Source of the DNA: Delphinus delphis
Lineage: Eukaryota > Chordata > Mammalia > Artiodactyla > Delphinidae
Direction of reading: 5' to 3'
Length of the DNA: 64,000 nucleotides
Assembly (NCBI RefSeq): GCF_949987515.2
Contig: NC_082702.1
Location: forward strand, 54,343,600 to 54,407,599
Part shown: positions 22,301-34,340 of the stretch, one piece after another
How positions within the stretch are numbered: position 1 is the first letter of the stretch
How the letters are laid out: the number at the start of each line of letters is the position of its first letter
Program-made: the position numbers and the translations under genes
The notes under the pieces: model-generated
Databases searched by the model: none
Told to the model about the DNA's origin: nothing
Seen by the model: only the letters and a program-made list of their open reading frames with translations

Positions 22301-22958
22301 AGATGGCGCTTTGGGCCCTGACTATGGTTTCGGGAAATGTCGAGAGGATCATGTTGCTTTAATGACTTGCCTCAAGTGCCATTAATATCCTTGTCCGTAA
22401 AAAGATTTCTTTTATCACTGACGGAAATACTTAATAGATGTAAAATCTGTGCTCTAAGTAATACGCAGCTGGCGTTGAAACACACACACAGGGTGAAGCA
22501 TAGGTCCAAACCGACCATCTGCCTGAGCTGGCTACCCAGCGATCTCAGGTGTGTTTCCGTGGGGTATTTGGTGGCTCTGGCAGGGGAGCTATCTCCCGGT
22601 TCCCTGCAACCAGGGTGCTCTGCAGATATCCAGTAACTAACCATGTGAGGCTGCTTCCGTCACTACAGCTGAGCTTTCTTACCTATTGATAAAATTCTCA
22701 ACCATCAGTAGGAGATACAGTTTTAAAACATTGTTCATAGAGACTGTAACGCAAATTAGTGTCACAAAATAGACTCAGGAACTGTTCAGTATTCGTGACT
22801 TAAACAGGCAGAGTGTTGACATCCTGGAGTCTGTGGATTTTTTTGGTTTGTTTACATTTAGTAGCTTTTTTAGAGAAGACAAAACTGGGAAATGCCTCCT
22901 TAATCTCCCATAAGGAGGGGTTCTGATGATATGCATCTGTTTTCATCTTCAATGAGAA
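22301..22958. other. Unassigned intron sequence
   Basis: Nothing recognised. A frame at 22800-22985 on the minus strand has no known motif. Confidence 0.4.
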
Positions 22959-22974
22959 TGTGTCTTTAATTCTT

Positions 22975-24020
22975 TTTTTTAACATCTTTATTGGAGTATA
23001 ATTGCTTTATAATGGTGTGTTGGTTTCTGCTGTATAACAAAGTGAATCAGCTATACACATACATATATCCCAATATCTCTTCCCTCTTGCGTCTCCCTCC
23101 CTCCCACCCTCCCTTATCCCACCCCTCTAGGTGGTCACAAAGCACCCAGCTGATCTCCCTGTGCTATGCGGCTGCTTCCCACTAGCTATCTGTTTTACAT
23201 TTGGTAGTGTATATATGTCCATGCCACTCTCTCACTTTGTCACAGCTTACCCTTCCACTTCCCCATGTCCTCAAGTCCATTCTCTAGTAGGTCTGTGTCT
23301 TTATCCCTGTCCTAGGTTCTTTATGACCTTTTTTTTTTTTTAGATTCCATATATGTGTGTTAGCATACGGTATTTGTTTTCCTCTTTCTGACTTACTTCA
23401 CTCTGTATGACAGACTCTAGGTCCATTCACCTCACTACAAATAACTAAATTTTGTTTCTTATTATGGCTGAATAATATTCCATTGTATATATGTGTCACA
23501 TCATCTTTATCCATTCATCTGTCGATGGACACTTAGGTTGCTTCCATGTCCTGGCTATTGTAAATAGAGCTGCAGTGAACATTGTGGTACATGACTCTTT
23601 TTGAATTATGGTTTTCTCAGGGTATATGCCCAGTAGTGGGATTTCTGGGTCATATGGTAGTTCTATTTTTAGTTTTTTAAGGAACCTCCATACTGTTCTC
23701 CATAGTGGCTGTATCAATTTACACTCCCACCAACAGTGCAAGAGGGTTTCCTTTTCTCCACACCCTCTCCAGCATTTATTGTTTGTAGATTTTTTGATGA
23801 TGGCCATTCTGACCGGTGTGAGATGATATCTCATTGTAGTTTTGATGTGCATTTCTCTAATGATTAATGATGTTGAGCATTCTTTCATGTGTTTGTTGGC
23901 AACCTGTATATCTTCTTTGGAGAAATGTCTATTTAGTTCTTCTCCCCATTTTTGGATTGGGCTGTTTGTTTTTTTGATATTGAGCTGTATGAGCTGCTTG
24001 TAAATTTTGGAGATTAATCT
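22975..24020 (-). mobile_element. 5'-truncated L1, antisense, best preserved copy
   Basis: Poly(T) and the antisense 3' end ('aacatctttattggagtata') continue through the 3' untranslated region into the ORF2 tail. A perfect 16-bp duplication, tgtgtctttaattctt, flanks it at 22959-22974 and 24021-24036. Low decay compared with other L1 pieces suggests a relatively young insertion. Confidence 0.95.
23496..24018 (-). pseudogene. L1 ORF2 C-terminal fragment, open
   Basis: About 174 codons remain open in one frame, from just inside the insertion point to a stop after STDEWIKMM. Recognisable blocks are [18 protein letters not shown], the cysteine-rich [18 protein letters not shown] motif of the L1 ORF2 C-terminus, and [17 protein letters not shown] wording. 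The endonuclease and reverse-transcriptase domains are absent. It ends before the usual ORF2 C-terminus, so the tail is also lost. It has no promoter of its own. Confidence 0.88.
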
Positions 24021-24036
24021 TGTGTCTTTAATTCTT

Positions 24037-24744
24037 AATTACAGTTTTTGCCAACTACCTTTACCCATTTCTCTCGTGTTTTTACGAGAAAGGAGAAGCA
24101 TGAGTGTGTTCCGTATGCCCATCTGTTTCTGTACATCGTTTGTAATCTCAGGTAGTTGTTATTTGTTGAGCAAGGGCCTTCTGGCTAGGGCTGGATAAAG
24201 CTGCAGCTAGGTTCGAGAGTGGGAGTTTTATTGCTACATTTAGTGTATTTTTTCATTCATGCATGCGTGCCTTTGTTCATGAATGCCCCCACCTCATTCC
24301 ACAAAAGGTATGAAATGGAGCTTCATTGCTGTCAGTTCATGCTGGCATAAATATTAAATTCTGTTTAATAATCACTTGCGCTATTCCTCCACTTGGTGCA
24401 GTGTCACTTACGGCTAACGCAAAGTCTGTTTTCTCATCAGAGATTAACGGTCCTTTTTCCTTGATCGGGATTAGATAATGCTTCCTTCACAGCTCTTCTT
24501 CAGTTCCAAGAACCCGTCCACTTTATCTTTGCTGACCTTGCCCCGGCAGGCAGTGCCGGGATTTCCTGCGGGTAGTGGTTTGTTTCAGCATTTTTAGGCA
24601 TTTCTGCCAGCCATGGAGAGGGAGGGGAATTTCAGCCCTGCAGCCTGGGGCTCCTAACTACCAGGCCCCAGCACCTCTCCTGCTTAGCAGCAGCAGTATT
24701 AGTAAAATGCATTTCCAAATAGTGTCCTATGTCTGAAATGGGCT
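24037..24744. other. Unassigned intron sequence
   Basis: No repeat named. A mixed region with no exon-like signature. Confidence 0.45.
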
Positions 24745-25035
24745 TTTTATCTGTTGAAGTTGGATGCAAGCAACAGAAATGAACTCTGTAAAGCGTATGC
24801 AAAAGAAACAACGTGCATCAGAAGGCTATGTAGGTGTTCACGAAATCAACAAGCAGGTGTCACAGTAGGTGGGACCCAGAGTCGGGTGAGAGACCAGGGG
24901 CAGCAGCATCAGAGCATGGGCTCAGCCCCAGCTGTCTGCCGAGACCTGGAGTCTCAATGGCCTGGTTTGGGTGAAGGCCCACCCATAGCCAGGGGATGGT
25001 TGACTTTGATGACAGACTTTAATGGGGATGGGGTG
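24745..25035 (-). mobile_element. Possible ancient LTR-like repeat
   Basis: 'ggatgcaagcaacagaaatg' and 'agcagcatcagagcatgggc' resemble an old mammalian LTR-like repeat. Weak evidence. Confidence 0.3.
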
Positions 25036-25284
25036 GTAGCAGTCAGAGTATTTTTACCAAAATGAAGGGAGAAGAACTGGCAAGTGAGGAGTGGGGAGGA
25101 ATATGTCCATTCCCTTCCGCTTTCCCAATCTGTGCTTATATTTCCTGCATGTTTGATGAGTGTTCTATCAGAAATGTTTCACCTGTGTATACAGTTTACC
25201 TTTAATATTGTATTCTCGATACCATCTTCCATTTTTCTGAGTTAATTTTATTTCCATAAAGCTGGGAAAACCTAGACTTGCCCA

Positions 25285-25655
25285 CTATTTTAAATAGACT
25301 ACTTTTTAGAACAGTTTTAGATTCACAGCAAAGGGAGAGGTACAGAGGTTTCCCATACACCCCAACTCCACGTGTGCACGGCCTCCCCATTACCAGCATC
25401 CCACCAGAGTGGAGTATGTGTTACAACTGACGAATGTACCTCTTCACGCAAAACCCACAGTCTACATTAGCGTTCACTGTTGGTGTTGTACATTCTGTGG
25501 GTTTGGACACATCTGCAATGATATGTGTCCACCATGATAGTATCATCCTGAGTAGTTTCACTCCCTACAATCCCTCTGTGCTCTGCCCATTCATTCCTCC
25601 TACCCCCCACCAACCCTTGGAAACCACTCATCTCTACTTCTTTCTCCCCCTGTTG
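25285..25655 (-). mobile_element. Old L1 3' untranslated region, antisense
   Basis: 'gaacagttttagattcacag', 'ggtgttgtacattctgtggg', 'ctgagtagtttcactcccta' and 'cccttggaaaccactcat' are diagnostic antisense L1M 3' wording. Confidence 0.82.
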
Positions 25656-26582
25656 GCCTCTTTAATGATTGTTTACTTGATTAGGTATCATCTAGTCTTG
25701 CTCCTTCTTTCCAAAATCAAAAATTCTTTGGAAAGGGCTAAATTTTCAGATTGATGAAATTACCTGCAAAACTTTCTAAGACTCCCCTCAAAATGAGGTC
25801 GTAACCATTAAGGGTGTGAGAAAATAGAGGCCTGTACTGATTGCAGTCCTACAGTCTTCTATCCCATCCTGACTTCTTCCCCATTTCCTCTTTTTATATA
25901 TACTTTCCAACATCTTATAGCTTGTTTAGTGGGAGGATTGGTCTGAATTGCCTACTTCACTAATACCAGATACAAGAGTCCCAGCTTTATCTTTCTTCTA
26001 TGGCATGAAACAGACTCAAACACCTGAGAAATGGGCCAGGCTTTTGTTTTGAGGGGGTACATCAGCACAGCAGGAAGAAACAGGAAATCTTATTAAGTGA
26101 GCACCTACTGTGTGCTTGAGTGAGCCAGAGCTGGGTCTCCCCATCTGTGACCTCATTCACGTCTGGTGGGGATTGATGAGGACCTTTTACCCCTCAGTGT
26201 CTCAGTGTCTGATTATCTCTCAGTGGTAATGAAATACCTGCCTGCAGGGCTTCATTGAGGGTTGAAAGAGTTAGTTTGGGAAAAAGTAGGTCAATTAACC
26301 ATCGCCTATGCATGCAAAGCCTGTTATCTCTCTGTGATCCGGAGAGGCAGCTCGTTAAAACCTCAGCCTGCAGGTGTGCCAGACACCTTTCTCTGGATTT
26401 TCGTTCATGGAAACCCATTCAGGACTTCCTCTGCTCTGTTTCCTCTCCTGTTGTTGAAACACTAAGGAGAGCTCATTGTAATTAACTCACCACTATCCTG
26501 GATGAAGTCATTTCATGCTGGTCTAGGCACTGGCTTCCGGAAGAATTAACCACTGCCCGATAGGAATTCTGTTGACACAACT
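25656..26582. other. Unassigned intron sequence
   Basis: Mostly unrecognised. 26090-26170 has weak MIR/L2-like wording ('agcacctactgtgtgcttga'). Confidence 0.4.
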
Positions 26583-27010
26583 GTCTCAGTTCGGGTTGTC
26601 CCAGAAGCAGACACTGAGACAGGGATTGGGTGCAAATTGTCTATTTGGGAGGTGATCTCGTAAAATACCAGCAAGGGAGTGGCAAGTGAGACAGGGAAGG
26701 GAATGCACCAGTGCACTTTGCGTTGTCCAGCCAGCTACTGCTGTGGGCAAAGGGGGCCGTTCCTGCTCAGGGAACCCCAGGAACCCGTGGAGGCTTCGTT
26801 GACCCGAAGCGATGGAGCTGGGGTATTTATACGTCGATTCCCATCGGTTATGGGGGAGGGGCGCTCTGAGTGGGGCTGATTCCCCAGCACTCCAGCCCAT
26901 TGCACAGGTGGGCAAAGGGCTCTGGCTGCCAGAGCAAGATCTCAGACACAGAAATGGAGGTGCTGGCAGGTGGCACCAGCCTGATGTGCACTAAAGGGGT
27001 ACGAGTGCCA
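26583..27010 (-). mobile_element. Possible ancient LTR-like repeat
   Basis: 'agaagcagacactgagacag', 'ggtgcaaattgtctatttgg' and 'gggagtggcaagtgagacag' match the wording of an old LTR-like repeat read backwards. Family not fixed. Confidence 0.4.
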
Positions 27011-28085
27011 GGGCACTGTCAGTGTCTCTTAAAACTAACTCATCCTCTCTTCTGGTCTCTGCCTCTTTTTAAGGCAAATTAACAGTGAGAGGCAAATGGT
27101 CATGTGGCATTGCACTGATCAGGCACAGATGACAGTAATTTTGATTCCAGAATGTGTCAAGCCTTTGTCCTCACTGACTTCACCCTGACCTGGCTCACAA
27201 GAGCCACATGTGGACTCCATGCAAACCAAACCCCGGAGTGGTCCGTTCCGGAAGATAAGTCCCGCGGGACCTCTCTTATGGAGCAGGATCCTTGAAGAAT
27301 GTTTTCCCTGACACACCCTCCATGCAGTGGCTCATAACTGTGTCCAAAATGGATAGGGCTCCAGCAGGGTGTTCCTAGGGGTGGGGCGTCTCGGCATCGA
27401 GGCATGAGACTCCCCAAACCTGGGAGTTTGCACGTCTGCACCTACAGCATCATCAGTACTACCATGTTTCCATAGTTTCAGAATCTCACGCTCTTTTTCT
27501 GGCTGGAGTGGTTGTTAGATGCAGCCAGAAATGCAGGCACAGCCAACCGCTGCTAGGGTTGGGTGACCACGCTCCTTGAAGGCTCGGCCAGAGTCACCTG
27601 AAGGTCACAGCCCGCAGCCATCCAGAGCAGCTTCATTTAGGGTTGACAGCCCCATCTATCCTCCAAAACTCTGTGGATCAGAGAATTGAGTTATATCTTG
27701 TATCCCATGCCCAGAGCACAGAAGAACTCGAGTCTTTTGCACACTCAGCCATAGAGACGTTGCCTTTTCTTGCTCTTTGTAACAAGTAAATATAGTTTAA
27801 AGGGAGGAGAGAATGAGATTTTCTGTTTTAAAATATATTTTAATAGATTGAGTTTGTTCTCGTAAGGCTGCTGTGGGGTCTGAGACCCCAGTATAGCGGA
27901 ATCCTTCCTTACAATTGCTCTACAGTGGACAAGTCACGTACATTCTGCTCTGGGCACTGTTCTTAAACACCTGTCTGGGCAAGAGTCTGTGGCTCTTTTA
28001 TAATTATGCAGACCACACTGTCTCTACCTTCCAGTAGCTTGTGGTCTCCTAGAAGCAGTAAGAAATCAAACAGCAGAGTTTTTAC
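27011..28085. other. Unassigned intron sequence
   Basis: About 1 kb with no named repeat except weak L2-antisense wording at 27995-28080. Confidence 0.4.
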
Positions 28086-28100
28086 AAAAGCCACTGATGC

Positions 28101-28467
28101 ATTCTTCCCTGGTGGCACCGTGGTTAAGAATCCACCTGCCAATGCAGGGGACACAGATTCGAGCCCTGGTCTGGGAAGATCCCACATGCCGCGGAGCAAC
28201 TAAGCTCGTGCGCCACAACTACTGAGCCTGTGCTCTCGAGCCCACGAGCCACAACGACTGACCCGCGTGCCACAACTACTGAAGCCCATGCGCCAAGAGC
28301 CCATGCCCCACAACAAGAGAAGCCACCACAATCACAATGAGAAGCCCACGCACCGCAACGAAGAGTAGCCCCCGCTTGCCGCAACTAGAGAGAGCCCATG
28401 TGCAGCAATGAAGACCCAAACGCAGCCAAAAATAAATAAATTAAATAAATTAATTTATTTAAAAAAA
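28101..28467 (+). mobile_element. CHR-type SINE, sense, long form
   Basis: Complete from 'attcttccctggtggcaccg' to an ataaataaatt tail and poly(A). The 15-bp duplication aaaagccactgatgc (28086-28100) versus aaaagccactggtgc (28468-28482) has one mismatch, so it is older than the copies with perfect repeats. Confidence 0.95.
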
Positions 28468-28482
28468 AAAAGCCACTGGTGC

Positions 28483-28914
28483 TGAGGCCCAAGCGAGTAG
28501 TCCAGGCATAAACGCTGTAGACACTCAAGAGAAGAAGAGAGCCCCAGGGACTAAGGTGGTCCAGGAGGGCTGGTAGGAGGGGCCAGGATTTGCATGGGAC
28601 CATCCTGGATAAGCAGGGTAGGGAAAAGCTGATGGGAGACGGCGGTCAGTGATTTTAGGCACATCTGGGGACAGTGGGGAAATCCATTTTGCCAGAGTAA
28701 AGGGATTGTATGAGGAAGTATAGGCTGCATTCTAGGGCAAGCTAAGTAAACTGGACTCAGTTCTGAACTGGGATAGATGGTTATATACACAAAAGAGCAC
28801 TGAGGGAGGACCCCAGGGACACTGCAGTCATGAAGCCTGTTGGGAAGCAAGGTACTAATCCAGGGAAGAAACAGGAGGGCTTGAAATGGCGGTGGGGGCA
28901 GAGTGCCACCTTCT
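28483..28914. other. Unassigned intron sequence
   Basis: Purine-rich on this strand; no family fixed. Confidence 0.4.
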
Positions 28915-29060
28915 CATGGTATGAGCCTGTGTGGGCCACACAGTCCCTCTGAGCTCAGTCCCCTTATCCTTGAACCGGTAATAACAATCCCTGCCGCAAA
29001 CAGTGATGGTTACGATTACATGAGGTGTCATGTGTGCATGCCTGACGGTGTACCCAACCA
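28915..29060 (+). mobile_element. Possible MIR fragment, sense
   Basis: 'agtccccttatccttgaacc ... ggtaataacaatccctg' has the spacing of MIR. Weak. Confidence 0.35.
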
Positions 29061-29989
29061 GAGTAGGTGGTCATGACGTTAGGGTGATGACGTGGCAGTC
29101 TTGGCCCAGAGCCAGTTCAGAGCAGCTCACAAGCCAGTTGTTACCATCTCTGTCCAATTCCGCACTCCATGGTATCACGAGAGACTTGAAGTCAGTCACG
29201 GTGGAAGTATTTACACCTCGGAAATGGGCAAATTCTACTAATCTGGGCTTTCTTTTTCCTTCAGAAAACCAGATGCTGAACCTTGACCAGTGCACCTCTG
29301 GCAATCTAAAAGGAAAATAAGAGCCAGATGTGAATGTAATCAAAAGAGGGAAGCCTAAAATAGCAGGCCTGAGCAGACTGGGTTTGTGTGTCCTGTTGGC
29401 CCACACCCTTGTAAGGTGCTTTGTTTTTATCTTGGTTCCCTTTGGGGGTTTGGGGTTTGTTTTCGTCCAGCACCGTCACTGGTTCCTATTCGGAGTCTCT
29501 GGCCCTCCTTCCAAAGCTGAGCTGTTTGGAGACTGGAAGAGGGAAGTAGGGGGTTCAATGTCATCTTACTAAAAACATTTACTAATAAAAGGTTTAGTGT
29601 TAATATAGTAGCTTAAGATTCTCCCAGCTTTTACTCAGCAGCAACGGATTGAATCGTTGACTGGATTTTACTACGCTGTGGTTCCACTGAGGAAGGCCAG
29701 GTTCTTAAATCATGAGCCTGACAGGTGCCATGTTTTTGAGCCTGGAGCCAAGCTGTGACCTTCTAGTTTCACAGTAACTAGAGCTGAGTGACGTGAATAA
29801 TAAAGGGAGTACATAGAGTATTTTTTAAATATGGAAGGAAACCGAAGTCAGATAGAAGTGTCAGTCTGAAACTGGTTACCAGAACCTAGGTGAGCAATCT
29901 TTTTCCCCTGTCTCAGGATTCTGATGCAGTAAGTATGGTGACTTTCACATGGCAAAAGGATTTTGAAATATGTGAGTTTGAGAAGCTAC
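29061..29989. other. Unassigned intron sequence
   Basis: Nothing recognised; open frames at 29030-29572 show no known domain. Confidence 0.45.
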
Positions 29990-30195
29990 CCCATGCCAAG
30001 GACCATGCTCCACATGTGGTGTAATCTTCACAACCACCTTGTGTAAGGTTTTAGTGTCTGCATTTTACATACGGGAGAGAAAAAACTCAGAAAGTTTGGT
30101 ACCACTCCTGGTGACCCACAGGTATTAATGACTGAGTGGGGATTTGAACTCGGGTCAATCTCCTGGCCTCTGTTCTAGCCACTATCCCCAAACTG
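29990..30195 (-). mobile_element. MIR SINE, antisense
   Basis: 'cctggtgacccacaggtatt', 'ggggatttgaactcgggtca' (inverted B box) and 'ctggcctctgttctagccac' match antisense MIR. Confidence 0.72.
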
Positions 30196-30199
30196 CTTC

Positions 30200-30572
30200 C
30201 CAATTGGAGGCTCCTCCCTGATTCATCAGCTCACCATGGTTTCCTCTGCCTGGAATGTTCTGCCCATTATATCTCTACTTGACTATCTCCTTTTCATTTA
30301 AGTCTCATCTGTCATCTCCTCTGAGAGGTGCTCCTTGGTCACTGCTTTCTAAATAAGCCCTCCCTAACTCTGCCCACCTGTTACTAGGTGCTCCTGTACC
30401 ATTGCCCAATGTGATGGCTTCCAGAGCACATGTCACTCTATGAAATTATTATATTGTCTGTTTACATATTGTTAATAATCTTGCTCCTTCTAGAGCATAA
30501 TAGTTCTGTCATAGATGTAGTAATACGTAAGAGTTCCTAACACACGGTAGCCATCCGATGAATACTGAAATA
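30200..30572 (+). mobile_element. L2 3' region, sense
   Basis: 'tgcctggaatgttctgccca', 'ctgagaggtgctccttggtc', 'ctccttctagagcataatag' and 'acacggtagccatccgatga' follow L2 to its 3' end. Confidence 0.82.
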
Positions 30573-30733
30573 ATGGATGGATGGATACATGAATGGATAG
30601 ATACATGGATGGATGCACGGATGCAGAGATGGATATGTGAATGGATAAATGGATGGATACATGGGTGGATGGGTGTGTGAATGTATATATGGATGGATAC
30701 ATGGGTAGATGTATGAATACATGGGTGGGTGAA
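30573..30733. repeat. Degenerate (GGAT)n / ATGGATRC minisatellite
   Basis: About 160 bp built of atggatgg, atacatgg and atgaatgg words. It begins at the TGAATGAA terminus of the adjacent L2. Open frames across it translate as ISIH/HPSIHPC-type runs and are artefacts. Confidence 0.92.
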
Positions 30734-31139
30734 CTTGAACAAGCTCAAATTGGCCATGGGAGATTTCTTCCCAGTTCAGGCCTCCTGAAATTACGTTGGA
30801 GCCCCTCTCCTAAGTCCTCCTGAAGGGGTCCCGGGAAGCTCTCCTGGAGACCTCTACACTTACCTCGCCTTTCCCCGCCAACCTGAGCAGTAGCGGCCTC
30901 CCCAAAGGAATAATATTATTGATGCAGAGAGGCCAGCAGAGATACGGGCTGCTGGTTGAACAAGAGCTGTGTTGGAACCAGGGCAACCCCCAAGAGGAGA
31001 CCTGGCTAGGATTAGCTCCCCTGGTATGGCCTTTGGGGGAACCCCTGTGCGTCTCCCCAGCCTTCCTACCAGTTCCAGGATCATCCATCCCCAGGATTCA
31101 CAGGTCCTGAGGATATATAGACATCAAAACATACCTGGC
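30734..31139. other. Unassigned intron sequence
   Basis: No repeat or gene recognised. Confidence 0.45.
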
Positions 31140-31660
31140 CTCTGCTCTCCAGGCTCACCTAGTCTAGAAGAAAGGGTAACTGTATAAACAAACACTTTAT
31201 ATTTATAAAAGCTGTGATGAAAATGACATTCAGGGGCAAAACAGGACAGTATGACAAGGGCAGAGAGGAAGGCACATCTGTGTCTGCCTGTACGAGTCAA
31301 GGAAGGAAGAGATAGCCAAGCTGAGACGTGAAGGCAGACCAGGGAAAGGGTGTGCGGGCCCAGGAAACGTAGGCAAAGGCACAGAGGCTTGAGCTGCTCA
31401 CTGAACAAGCGAGCACGACAGTGAAGGGTCTTGTGGGGCCCACTGTGGGATTTAAGCCTTGATCTGTAGGCAGTCGGGACACCTGAAGGACTGAACTCAG
31501 AAGGATGTTATGATCAGATCTGAATTTTAGAAAAAGCTCATTCAGGCACAAAACAGGTGTTAGGGGAAGAGAGGAGAGGCCACGAGGCCGCTTAAGAGAT
31601 GATGGCAACCAGGACCAGAGCAACAAGGAAGAGAATTCAAAGACATGCAACCGATCTGAG
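31140..31660 (-). mobile_element. L2 LINE, antisense
   Basis: 'ggcaaaggcacagaggcttg', 'agggtcttgtggggcccact' and 'aaggatgttatgatcagatc' run in antisense L2 order. Confidence 0.72.
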
Positions 31661-31799
31661 AAGCATGAAGAAAGTAGAATGAAAATGATTTGGTGATTCA
31701 CTGGACATGGAGGGTGAAAACGAAGCTTCGTGGCCATCCCCCAGCCGGGGAGAAGGCTCCTGACCTGCTTGTTAGATCAAATGTACCGGACTCTATACC

Positions 31800-31995
31800 T
31801 CAGCCCTCCAGCTGCTTAAAGGAATGGCAGAGCCCCAGGCCCCAGCGAATCCCAAATGCCCAGCCCTGGACCAGCATCAAAAACCTATGGAGGTGTTAAA
31901 ATCACAGAGGCTTAAGCCCTCCCTCGGACCTACCAGATCAAGAAGTCCAGTGTCAGGACCTGGGCATCTGTGTCTTTAATTCCGCAGGTGATGCT
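31800..31995. mobile_element. Possible MER5-like hAT fragment
   Basis: 'ggaggtgttaaaatcacaga' followed by 'cctgggcatctgtgtcttta' and 'caggtgatgctgg' resembles MER5. Diverged. Confidence 0.4.
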
Positions 31996-32949
31996 GGGGC
32001 CAGAACCATAGGGCACCCAGTCCGGTAAACACTGCTTCCGTCTCTCGGCTAATACCGGGGGAGGAGGGTCAGAAGCCCAGTCATCCCTCTGCGTCCACTT
32101 GCTCCAGGCCAGCGCAGTGTCTGCCGCAGAGCAGGTGGGGGCTAAGGGTACCTGGGTGGCTTTCCCATCATCCCACGTGCTGGATACCGGTTCTGTGCCA
32201 CCCAGCTTGTCGTACATGGGCACGAAACCTCTGCAGGGGCCAGCAGTGTAATGTGTCCTGGGCACAGTCTGGCTGACTTGGTGTTAAATCCAGACAAAGA
32301 AGTCGACCTAGAATGTTCCAAAGCAAAGGCAGTAGTTTCCCTGCCCAACGCTGTCAGGAAATTAAATGACTAAACCAGCAACAAAGCAACGGGCCAAACA
32401 GTCAAGTTTGGGCGCAGCTTTAACAACTAACTTCTAATGAGAGTTTCAAAACACTGCTTTTCCAGAGCAGAAAATCAGGTTGTGCTCATTTATAACCCAT
32501 CATCTGCAGTGAGTCGGAGGATATATTTTTCTGTGTTGTCAGTTAACTTTCTGAGCCCATCAGCATACAAAGTAGGGCCGCTGGGCCATAAATCAGCTCC
32601 ACGGGACCTGATGAATGGTTATTGTACAGATCCTGCATTTGCATTGGATCTGGGGACATAAATCTACTTCTCGTGGTCTTACTTTAAAAAAATTATCCCC
32701 CTGAAGTCAGAGTGAGCAATTTATACAGGCTTTCTTTGCCAGCTGTTTATTTTTCTCACCTTTAATGACTGACTTTCCACTCTCTGCATTTACACTATAT
32801 TGTAAAACGTCACTCATCATGTAGAAGAAACTCCCAGGCCTTCAGTTTGAAGCTACCCACCAGGAATAATTTTATAACTTTTCACTCAGCCATGAATAAC
32901 TATTGTTTGGGTAAAGACTGTCATAATTTACTAGCATTAGAAAGAACCT
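31996..32949. other. Unassigned, repeat-free intron sequence
   Basis: Nearly 1 kb without named repeats. It contains an octamer motif (ATTTGCAT, 32637-32644) in an AT-rich context. Confidence 0.4.
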
Positions 32950-33060
32950 TACCAGACCATCGGTGAACCTGCCCTTTGTCCTATAGATGGGAAACCAAGG
33001 CTCAAGTGTGGCAGTAATGTCATCAGGCCAAATTGGTGACAAGACGAGGACTCCTGCTTG
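32950..33060 (-). mobile_element. MIR fragment, antisense
   Basis: 'cctatagatgggaaaccaag ... gctcaagtgtggcagtaatg' resembles the MIR core. Short. Confidence 0.45.
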
Positions 33061-33516
33061 GGTTTGGGAGAAGCAAGAATCCTTGATACCATGAAGAAAC
33101 AGCTGTAACCTTCATGATTAAGGATAAGTGAAATTTCCATTCAAAGACAGTGACGTGAATTGATAGGAACGGCCAAGGCGAGAGCAGGGTGCCTGCTCCC
33201 TCATTCATTTGTCAGTCAGTCATTCACCAGGCAACTAGTGACCGTGGCCCATTCTGCTGCAGTCATTACAAGGAAGAATAAAGATCCCGTAGATGAGACT
33301 CAGAGAGTTCTTTGTTTGACCGAGCATATGTCAAGCAGGCAAAAATGAAAGAAAATCAAAATACCCCTGTCATTTTTTGGCTTTCTGCAATTCATTAGTA
33401 GAGTATGCTGAAGAGCATCCCGCGAAGGGTGTTTGGTTTTTGTCTTGTTTTGCTGTGCTTTAATCACCTTGGAAACCATGGAGAGCTCACTTCCTTGAAG
33501 GTATTTTTCTTATATC
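33061..33516. other. Unassigned intron sequence
   Basis: Weak L2-antisense wording at 33200-33260 ('tcattcatttgtcagtcagt'); otherwise nothing. Confidence 0.4.
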
Positions 33517-33526
33517 TAACAGCTTT

Positions 33527-33861
33527 GGGACTTCCCTAGTGATGCAGTGGTTAAGAATCTGCCTGCCAGTGCAGGAGACACGGGTTCGATCCCTGGTCCA
33601 GGAAGATCCCACATGCGGCAGAGCAACTAAGCCTGTGCACCACAACTACTGAGCCTGTGCTCTAGAGCCCGCGAGCCACAACTACTGAGCCCACATGTCA
33701 CAACTACTGAAGCCCACGTGCCTAGAGCCCTTACCCTGCAACAAGAGAAGCCACCGCAATGAGAAGCCCACGCACCGCAACAAAGAGTAGCCCTCGCTCG
33801 CTGCAAGTAGAGAAAGTGTGCATGCAGCAACGAAGACCCAATGCAGCCAAACATAAATAAA
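33527..33861 (+). mobile_element. CHR-type SINE, sense, long form
   Basis: Complete head ('gacttccctagtgatgcagt') to ataaataa tail. The duplication taacagcttt lies at 33517-33526 and 33862-33871. It inserted at the T-rich edge of an antisense L1. Confidence 0.95.
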
Positions 33862-34170
33862 TAACAGCTTTATTGAGACATAATTCACATACCCCACAAT
33901 CTACCCATTTAAAATATACGTTTCAATGGTTTTTAGTATATTCACAGAGTTGCGCAACCATCACAACTATCAATTTTAGAACATTTTCATTACCCCAGAA
34001 AAAATCTATTCTCTTTAGCCATCACCTCCATTCTGCCTCTCCTCTGCTATAGACAACCGCTAATCTTTCTGCTAATCTGCTAATCTATTTTCGGTTTCTA
34101 TGGGTTTGCCTAGCCTGAAGATTTCAGATGAATGCAGTCATACAGTGTGTGACCTCCTGAAGGTTCATGG
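33862..34170 (-). mobile_element. Old L1 3' end, antisense
   Basis: 'tattgagacataattcacat', 'gtatattcacagagttgcgc' and 'caattttagaacattttcat' are antisense L1M wording. Confidence 0.82.
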
Positions 34171-34234
34171 TCTCTTTGTAGAAAGACATGAATGTGGGAA
34201 CAGAAGGTGCTTACTGTCCCCAAAAAAGACACAT

Positions 34235-34340
34235 TCATCCTTTTTTTCCCTCAACTTTAAAAAAGTTTCAAACACGCAAAATGTCGGAAGAGTTTTACAG
34301 CGAGCACTCATTCACCCATCACCTAGATGCTACCATTTTC
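34235..34340 (-). mobile_element. Old L1-like fragment, antisense
   Basis: 'aaaaaagtttcaaacacgca' and 'cattcacccatcacctagat' resemble another old L1 3' region. Weak. Confidence 0.45.

Noticed and set aside
30490..30757. Open frames with Ile/His/Pro/Ser repeats in all three antisense frames
   Set aside because: Translation of the GGAT minisatellite; open frames in all phases are expected from a 4-bp repeat without stops.
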